NCBI RefSeq assembly: GCF_029227915.1
Contig: NC_079884.1
Coordinates: forward strand, 11,470,001-11,534,000
DNA from: Hydractinia symbiolongicarpus
Lineage: Eukaryota; Cnidaria; Hydrozoa; Anthoathecata; Hydractiniidae
Reading direction: 5' to 3'
DNA length: 64,000 bases
Shown here: one piece after another, positions 1 to 9,400 of the stretch
How the letters are laid out: the number at the start of each line of letters is the position of its first letter
Numbering within the stretch: position 1 is the stretch's first letter
Made by a program: the position numbers and the translations under genes
The notes under the pieces: generated by a model
The model's database searches: none
Seen by the model: the letters and a program-made list of their open reading frames with translations, nothing else
What the model was told of the DNA's origin: nothing

Positions 1-35
1 TTTGGACAGAAGCCTTTTAGGTACCCAAATGTGAC

Positions 36-238
36 TTATAATATCTCTATAATAATAGCCGTCATCTGTAACAATAATAGTCGTCTGTCTGTCTCTGCGC
101 GGACCCCCCGCTGAGTTAGAAAATGATGTTACGGAAACACGAATATCAAATGCGATATATTTTTATCCACTTTGTTGCAACGGGTAAATATAAAGGACGG
201 GCGAACCCATGGATTTTTCCATGGGCCAACGACTAGTA
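36..238 (-). mobile_element. Hairpin-tailed interspersed repeat, copy 1
   Basis: Reading the minus strand, the copy starts at an ACTAGTCGTT-type end next to a palindrome (206-225, CCCATGG/CCATGGG arms). It continues through a conserved body with a short GACA run and ends in a TATTATT-rich tail. The same order is seen at 15245-15711, 15714-15905 and 49173-49306. A terminal hairpin plus an internal short tandem repeat and no TIRs resembles Helitron/Helentron-derived non-autonomous elements; that class assignment is inference. Confidence 0.6.
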
Positions 239-454
239 TAATATATAAAAATATGAAATAGATATTTTCACACTGATATGAAGGCCGTCTAGAAGTAAAA
301 ATTTGATAAAGAAAGCTGCTCAGGTGTTAGTTTAATTTGATCAAAACATCTTCCTTTGATTTTTTTTTCACGCTTTCTATGATACGAGAAGCCAGGACAG
401 TATTTTGAAACTTGCATATCAGCAATAAAATGTTTACACCCTTTTGCATTCTAG

Positions 455-3400
455 GTTGTGCTGCTATTCTATGTGCTGAAACTTTACGACAAGAAGGATT
501 TAAAGGTATACAGCTTTATTTTAATCTGCAGTGGAACATGCAGTATTTTTGTGGTCATGTTAGCAAAGTTTATCACAGACTCATGCTATTTTTATTCCCA
601 GGTAGCATATTAATGTTGTTGTGGTGTGTCTTTTATTGGACACAAGTAATAACTTGAGATTATTGTGACTTTTTTTCTGTCTCAAGTTTGTTGTATAGAC
701 ATGACATGATTTATGATAAAATAGTTGTGTTACTACAAGTTTAAATATTCACCAACTACCATTGTTCATTATATTAATGTGTAAGTCTTTACATATCCCT
801 TGTAAGTTTAAATTGTGCAGTGAATTTCCCCTTTTCTTAAGAGGGAAAGGATATTATATTTTTGTACTATTTTATAGAACCATATTCTAATAACTGAGCA
901 TTTAACTTCACTATCATGGCAAGAAAGATTTCTTTTGAAAACCCCAGTAAACAGTCCCAAACATTGTCGAATCTAAGCATTTTGATATTCTTAGGGAAGA
1001 AAATGATGATCTGATCCCAAGGAAAGCTAATTCAAGTAAACAAACAAACAAACATTTCTGAAACACAATATGAAAATCTCCTCATATTCTTAAATAATTT
1101 TTTAAATTTCGTTTAAAATCAAAACAAAACAAATTGAAATTATTAATTTTTGCAAACACGTTGTGTGTCTTATCTTTGCCTCCATTTTCTTATTCTGTAG
1201 AAGAGTAAATTTGCACATAGGCGACGTCACAAAATAATAAATAAAATAGACCTATTTCAATATCCATTCCCCACGAAATATGCATATCAAAATATCAAAT
1301 AAGATGAAAATAGTGTTATTTATAAACTATTAATCTACACCTGTATACATATATATAAAGTTGTTAATTTATGCTGACGCTTACAGGTTTTATTATTACC
1401 ATTAGGCCAAGTCATCATGGCCACACAAGAATGTCACGTGCCATATGACCGAACTAAACTTAGTAAGGTAAAATTATTTTGATTATGTATGAATAAAGTA
1501 ACAGAAGATAGACATGTGTGCATTTATTTGGCAGATAAATTGGCATCAAATGATATTTTAGATGTTGAATGCAGAGGCGGAGAAGTTGTACTTACGAAAA
1601 GAAGCATTCTTGAAAGAAAAAGATATTGAAATACAATTTAACAAGAAGGTTAGTATTTTTCAATTGACTGACAAATTTCCTTACCTGATAGGCTCACCAT
1701 AAAAAGAATGACAAATTTGCTTATAGGCGTGTTCTGTCGATTCAACAAAGAGCACAGTTAGTTTTTCTGATGGCTCTGTTCAGCAGTACACTAAACTATT
1801 TGTTGCTACTGGCGGACAACCACGTGTATTGTCAATACCTGGTCATGATTTGCAAAACATCTTTTATCTACGATCACCAGAAGACGCTAACAAGATTCGT
1901 AAGTAAAAGAACATACTTTTGAATGTTGTTAACGTTGATATTATTATGCTGAACGCTGATTAAAAAGATTCTCACTTTCATAGTCTCTGGCATGACTTGG
2001 CTGGGGTTTGAAACCAATACTTTCTGCAGTGGAAGCGAACACGCTACCACAAGGCAACCGGCCAGTCATGTCTTTATCTCTTTGTGTGTCCACATAGGAA
2101 ACTTAGATATGTTTTTTTTGCAAGATATGTAATTGTAGTTGTGCGTTATATTGTAAACACTTACACTGTAGATGAATCGTCACAAGGAAAAGATGTTGTC
2201 ATTTTGGGCACTGGATTCATTGGTCAGTAGCTAATTTTAAATCAGTGTATGTATGGTAAATCGTACTTAGCGTGCACGCTTTGTCGTGATTTTTTGTTTT
2301 GGTTGCCAGTTTATAGGTTGTATTAGTTTTTCAGTTTTTAATATGTTGCGTGAAATTAGACGATGTGGTAAATGATTATTGAGTTAACTGATATTGTCAG
2401 AAAACGCTGGCTCTAATTTTCGTAACATACCGTAGAAAGAGTAGTGTTGGATGTTTGTCTAGAACATGAACGTTTATAAATATTATTGGCATGTAAATCA
2501 GACTAAGAACATACAATAACTGTTTATTTTTTGGATCACTCTGTATTATGGAATTGACAATAACATTGATTTGCAGAGGATTTATGAAGCCACTCACACA
2601 CAGCATTTAAATTACAACTGAGATATTTTCTGCGTCTTTGACGTTCGTTTCATTGTGTATGCAGGGATGGAAATAGCAGCCTACTTAACTGGCAAAGCCA
2701 AATCAGTAACTGTAGTTGGTAGCGGTCAAACTAAGGTTCCATTTGGAAAGTTGCTAGGTGAAGAAGTTGGAAGTAGATTTATGAAGGTATGGTCTACTTG
2801 GAATATATTCCTTACACCAGGTACCTTGACTGCCTCTTCTTCTCTTTTTACAATGTATACAATAAATTTATTTATTTCAAGATGCATATGGATAAAGGAG
2901 TCAAATTTCATCTCGACCAACCAGTAAAAGAAATCAAAGGTACTGGTGGAAAGGTATATTTTTTGTTTATTAATAAACTTGACTTTGGAAAAACAATATT
3001 AAGACAAATTTTAACATTTTTCTGGTTAATTATTATTTGTTTTTTTTATTGATATATTTTAAAAAACATGAATGTCTTAACCCTATTCGGTCCGGGGTTT
3101 TTCGAACATACTATGACCGGGGGGGGGGGATTCCGCCCCCCCTCAATAACTTTTCATAGGATTCCGCCCCCCCTCAATAACTTTTCATAGGATTGTTCAA
3201 ATTGAATCAAACTTGGCACACTTATAGTACGTCATAAAAGGAACAAAATGGCGCCATTAAACTTTCGCTTGCGTCAGCACATTTTCTGTGACGTCATCAG
3301 AAGCTTGAAAATAGTTTAAAATGCCACTATCTGCTTAAAATATAATTACTTTTGTTCTAGAGCGAATTTTTACATTCTGTTGGAAGTTTCTGAAAGCTAA

Positions 3401-6400
3401 GTAAAAGTTATTTAACATATCTTCCGGTTTTTACATGGATCGGATAAATAATTGCCAAAAATTGCCCGAAAATCCGTTTTTTTCCGATTTTCGGGTGAAA
3501 TCCGAAAATATCGGGAAATCAAATTAGTCACGTGTTCAAATTATTCACAATGATTCTTCTTGATGAAACAAAGTTGTGTTGCAAGTTTCAAGTTCTAAGG
3601 ATAATTCTAACAGGAGTTATTATATTTTCCCCATTATAAGGACTTCATAGAGATTTTTAGGGGTAGTTTCGAGTAATGGCCAATATCAATGCCTCTGAAA
3701 GGTATTGGACCTAAAAAATTAGCATGCAGGTATCTAATAGATAAATGTTGAAACTAAGTAAGTATCATAGCCATATAACTAAGCAATCAGGAGTTATTAA
3801 AAAAAAACCGTCAGGGGGGGCGGAATCCGCCCCCCCCCCCCGGACCGAATAGGGTTAAACATTATAAATATTGAGCATATAAAAAATTTAGATACAACAG
3901 CTTAAAATTATGGCATCCTATACTCTGTATACAACTTAAAATATCTTTCGGTTTCACTCGTAAAAGGGTACCAACAATGGCTGATGCAAAATAAATCACA
4001 CTAAGTTGATTTTTCACCTGTAATTTTTTTTCAGGTTGCAGGTGTTGTATTACACGATGATCAAGTTCTTCCTGCAGATGTCGTGTTGTCTGGGATTGGT
4101 ATAGTTCTACTTTTACATTTGCATTTTTTTAAATAACAAAAAGTTAAAAAGTTCGATGCGTAATTTTTTGGGCTGCGTAAATGGTGATTTAACAGGCGCA
4201 TAACTAAACAGCTTCTTCTTTCGTTGCTCCCTTTAACTTCTCCGCATTGTTTCGCTATCTATATTGAGGCTTAAAAGTGCCAAGAAATTTGGGAAATAGT
4301 ACTATGCTGACGTCAGCGTAAATTAATTCCGATTAAGATTTTGGATTTAGCCAAATAATCGTTAGTTTATCTGGAAACGATAGTGTACTTTGACAGGTTC
4401 AAAGTCCACGCAGCTAATACGGGAAGAATGTAATTGATTTCTCTAGGATTGGACCTTCGATTTTTTTCTTTTTACATGAGTTGGAAACTTGTAACCCTTT
4501 GTTCAAAATAGATTTTATTATCACACAACAAGCGTATTAACAATATTTGATAATTTTTCTCAAAACAAATATCTTATTCAGCTCTTGTGCATCCTTAATC
4601 AAAGGTGGGGATTATTTGTGAATGTTGATTTTAAGAGTGGGAGAATTATTTGAAGGGGAGGGCTTATTGGAGGAAGTGAGCTTAATCAAGTATTTCCGGT
4701 AACACTTCTCGATATAACGAGCTTACGCTTTAACGATTTTTTATCGAGAGTTAATTGTATTGGGAAAAACTGTAAAATACAAGCTTTTTTATGTCCAGGT
4801 GTCGTGCCTTCCACTGGATTCATGAAAGACACAAATGTGCAGATGAACAAGTATGGACACATCATTGTTGATAAGGTAGGTGGAGTATTTGCTACTTTTG
4901 TTTACATGTCAGCGAAAGTTTTGTCGTTGCGAAAGTAAAATTCATCGTTACTTCTGTTTTTATCTTGGAAACCTACGCAAATTCATCGTTACTTCTGTTT
5001 TTATCTTGGAAACCTACGCAAATTCATCGTTATTTCTGTTTCTATATCTGAAACTTTCGCAAATTCCTCGTTACTTCTGTTTTTATCTCTGAAACTTTCG
5101 CAAATTCCTCGTTACTTCTGTTTTTATCTCTGAAACTTTCGCAAATTCCTCGTTACTTCTGTTTCTATCTCTGAAACTTTAGCTAATTCCTCGTTACTTC
5201 TGTTTCTATATCTAAAACTTTCGCAAATTCATCGTTATTTCTGTTTCTATATCTGAAACTTTCGCAAATTCATCGTTACTTCTGTTTTTATCTCTGAAAC
5301 TTTCGCAAATTCATCGTTACTTCTGTTTTTGTGTCAGGAACTTTAGTGGAATAACGTTTCACCTCTTGAAGAAGCAAAATGAAAATTGTAAATGTAAATT
5401 TTATATTTGTATAAAATTTAAGTTTTTTTTTTTCGAAGTAGCATATTTAATAAGCGTTTAAATAAGACTAATGAAATTTTTAACATGTTTTTTGAAAAAA
5501 ATGATATAATTTTCAACAAAATTTTTCTTCCCAAAAACTGGCATTTAGTTCCTCGCTTTACCGAAAAAAGGCGACCCGAAAAATTTTCTATAATGAAAGT
5601 TTCAGTATTCCATTTTGAGATTTCCACTACTGTAGAGTAAACTGTATATACTCTAACTGTGTGAACGAAAATCACGTTAATGTCTACTGCATCCTCATTC
5701 GGGTGACGTTACATTACCTGTGATCCAAAAAACGAATGTGTGTTAAAAATGAACTACATTTAGTAACCATTTTTTTTAGTAGATCTGTTATAAGTTTTTG
5801 TCATTTAGTTCATGAAAGCTGGCGAAGGAATCTATGCTGGAGGTGATATTGTTTCGTATCCTTATTGCCATGACAACGATTGCATGATAAATATTGGTCA
5901 CTGGCAACTCGCTTCTGCCCACGGTTAGTACCATGCTAATGTTTAACCTTATATAGATGAGTTTATGACGTGATTTTGCATCTAGAACAATGGACATGCA
6001 CGCGCATATGCATAGGCAAATAAATTAACAACAGGCGGCAACGATCAAAGATATTATGGAATGAAAAAACACTAAAACTGGTAAAGTCTCTTTTTAATTA
6101 GAGAATGTTAGTTTAGAAAAAACAAATCCAGTGCGTGTTTTGTATTCCTAAAAATCTATAAAAAAAACCAATTTGACCTACGTGGTCCTTCTTTTCTTGT
6201 GTGTCAAAATGCGGGACTTTGTAAATATTCGCAACTCATCAATTATCTGGAATGTAAACACCTCTAAAATGACAGTATTTTACTTGAAATGAACGTGCAA
6301 TTCCTCTTTGTAGTTGGCTAGAAATTTTTTTAACACAGTATTGGTTGCGATATAAACACTTTTATATAATTGCGGCGGTGTTGTGGTGGTGGCACATAGG

Positions 6401-9400
6401 TTGTGCGGCTGTCAGATTAAAAGTCCGCCACCCCACCTGATTCAGTGAACTCAGGGTGCCAAACCGATTGAATTGGAGTATATAGATAAGTTACTTTAGT
6501 CAGTTTCATGATCGTCTTCCCAGCCGACACAAAGAGATCTAAAAGACATCTTTTAGACATCTTCCGCATTTCTAAAAGACGTCTTTTTTAGCGCTGATTT
6601 GTCCGTCTATAATGCATCTTTTTAAGTGTCTAAAAGAGGTCTTTTTAAAGATGCATTTCTCTTTTAGACATCTTTTAAAAAACGTCTTTCCATTTTAGAC
6701 GTTTTTAACAATTTTTTTTTACAACGCGTCTTTTTAAAGACGTCTTTTAGACCTTTTACAGATGTATAAGCGACTAAAATGCATCTTTAATGCAACGTTT
6801 TAAATGCATCTTTTCTAAAAGACATCTAAAATGCGTATAATACAAGATTCGAATTTATTTACTTTCAAAAGACGTTTAAAAGATGTCTTTTGAAAGACGT
6901 TCTTAAGAAGATGCATTAAAGACATCTTAATATAAGATTTAAAAAAGACATCTTAAGACGTCAAGAGTTGTAAATGAACGCTATTTAAGAGTAAAAATAT
7001 TCATTTAACATCCAGAAAAATCAAACAAAAGTCACGATATTACACAGTAAATGATCCTGAATGATTCTAATTTTGATCCAAGAAATTTGCTAGATACCTT
7101 TGTAGAGAGGGTGTTGACATCGCCCTGGCTGGTGTAGTAAGCAAATAAGCTAATTATTAACTTTTAACGCGTTTTTAAGTTATAACTATAGTTATGACTT
7201 ACAACCCAAGTTGTAATGTTAACTTCAGTTATAAATTTAACTGGAATAATAACTTAAGGCATCAACTAATGTGTACATAAGCTAACTCATGAACAGACGT
7301 GCTCAAAACATCTTTGGCTTTAGTTAAGTTGAGTTAAATATAAGATTAATAATTCGGTCCGCAAACAAAGCATTTTAGTCAGTAGTATTTCCACCATTAT
7401 TAATTATGCAAATTCATTGTAAATCCACTGAATTCAAAACAGCGTTTGAAGTTATAACTGGAGTTATAACTTGAAAACGAGTTAAATTTTAATATAAGTT
7501 GAAGTGGCACAAATATGCCACTATACATTACAAATATATCAGAGCAATATCTCACGTGAACAAATAGAGTGATAACGCACTAAATGATTTATATTTCCAT
7601 TAAAATGTATATCTCTTAAACAGAACCGATATTTTCACACCATTTTTATTTTCTTTCAAATAAGCGAGTTAGGTGTGGCAAATGTTTTGCACTGCACGCG
7701 AAAATTAACAACAAATCATATCTCAAATTCACAGCTTACTAGTAGGGTGTCTGCTGGACTTATAATCGCAGGAAGAGACTTTTAAAACCTTGAATAGCCG
7801 TCATTGTTTAGGGAAAAACCTTAGAATATAAATATTTCTAAAAACAAATCTCACTTGTTGTAATTTATTGTGTCGTAATAACTTTATATGTTTACAGCTT
7901 TTTGAAAATTTCCTCTCTTCGAAATTATTTACTTTAGGAGTGACATTTTTACATTCACCTCTATTCCACCTTTTTTCCTTCAAGATTCTACCTAGATATT
8001 TTCCCTGTGTATTTAAGAACCCTTGGATTATAGCAAAATACCTCAAAGCTCTTAGATTTTAGAGTGGCTACCAACATTATGGTAGCCACCCTGATCAGGC
8101 ATATTGTTATAAAAGATTTTTAGACTGGTCAAAAACGCGCATATCATTTATTTTTATGTCAATCATCACGAAGTCAGATTCTAAGACGGTTATGAAACTT
8201 CTTGTAAAGATGACATCACAAAGTTTGAGATACACGGAAAGAATAACCAATACTCAAGGGGCCAGGGAAATTTTAAGAGTTTTTAAAATATCTAGCATCG
8301 ATAGTTCGCATGGTTGGTTATTAAATGTCATCCTGGAAGTCACTAATCTTGGTTATTGACCAATGGTGGCCATTTTCATCTCACATGTGACAGTTACATT
8401 CAAATGTGTTTCAGAAATGTTAGGATCATTGAATCAACGTGTACACACATTTTAACTTCGTTCTTTGATTTGATTGTCTCTCCTGCTCAAGCTGATTTGT
8501 CTTGATTAGCCAGAAATATGTCGTACCTTGTTTTTGGTTTTTCGTTCGAGCTGTCGGCCAGCAACTGTTGATATTTCTTGGATTTTAAAAACCTAGGGTA
8601 GCTATCAGTTTTCATTAATCTGAAAATTTCACATTGTGCTTTTAAAAATGTTTGTTTTGTTGGTTTGGCTATCTGATCGCGCACGTCGTTGACAAGTTGC
8701 GAATCTAAGTTGACTTGGTTAGGCGACCTTCTAGACAGAAACTCGTTGTAGATAATTTTAGCTTTCTCATGGAGCACCTCCACTGAGCTTTTTTTATAAT
8801 TTTCACACGCTAACCAGAACCTGATATTTTCCGAACTATGTTCGCTTCTTAGATACATTGAAAAGTTATGTATACCAGCGGGATCTTTCAACAATTTATC
8901 CAACGATTCTGACCACGTTTCAAGCTGTTGCAAGTTTTCTTGTCGTATAGTATGCTGTGAAAGATTCACAGCCTGGAATATCGACTCCAAACTCCTCATG
9001 TTTTGTTTCGTTCTTTCACGCACGGGAGAATAACATAACTCTTTGGATGTGGGTACATTTTGAAGAGAGTTACGCTTTTCCAGTTTGTCTTTATTAGTGT
9101 TTAACATATTCTCTGAAGCACATCCAGGAAGGGAGTGTCTTGTGTACAAATTATCCTGCGACAGAAATTCTTGTCGTGTTACATGCGAGCTTTTCTTCAA
9201 CGAATATCTTCTACTCTCGGTGTTCAAACAACCGAAAAACATGATGTGGCGTAACAATGGAACTCGATGGGAAAGCAAATATCGAGTGAATTAAGAGTAT
9301 TGTTAAAGCCTGTAGGAGATTCTTTGAACAATTCGAAAAGTTGAATTATTATTTGAAATTGGAATTTACTTCGTATCGACCATCTGCGTCCCAACACGAT

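Noticed and set aside
412-657. 81-codon frame from 412
   Set aside because: Only 455-505 of it is coding (an AIFM3 exon). The rest is intron on either side.
6360-6480. tRNA-like segment (GTTGTGCGGCTGTCAGATTA, CACCTGATTC)
   Set aside because: Suggestive spacing only. The A box is poor and no shared body with the other SINEs was found.
7868-8062. Overlapping frames on both strands near 7.8-8.06 kb
   Set aside because: Incidental frames in AT-rich intron; no domain and no matching splice signals.
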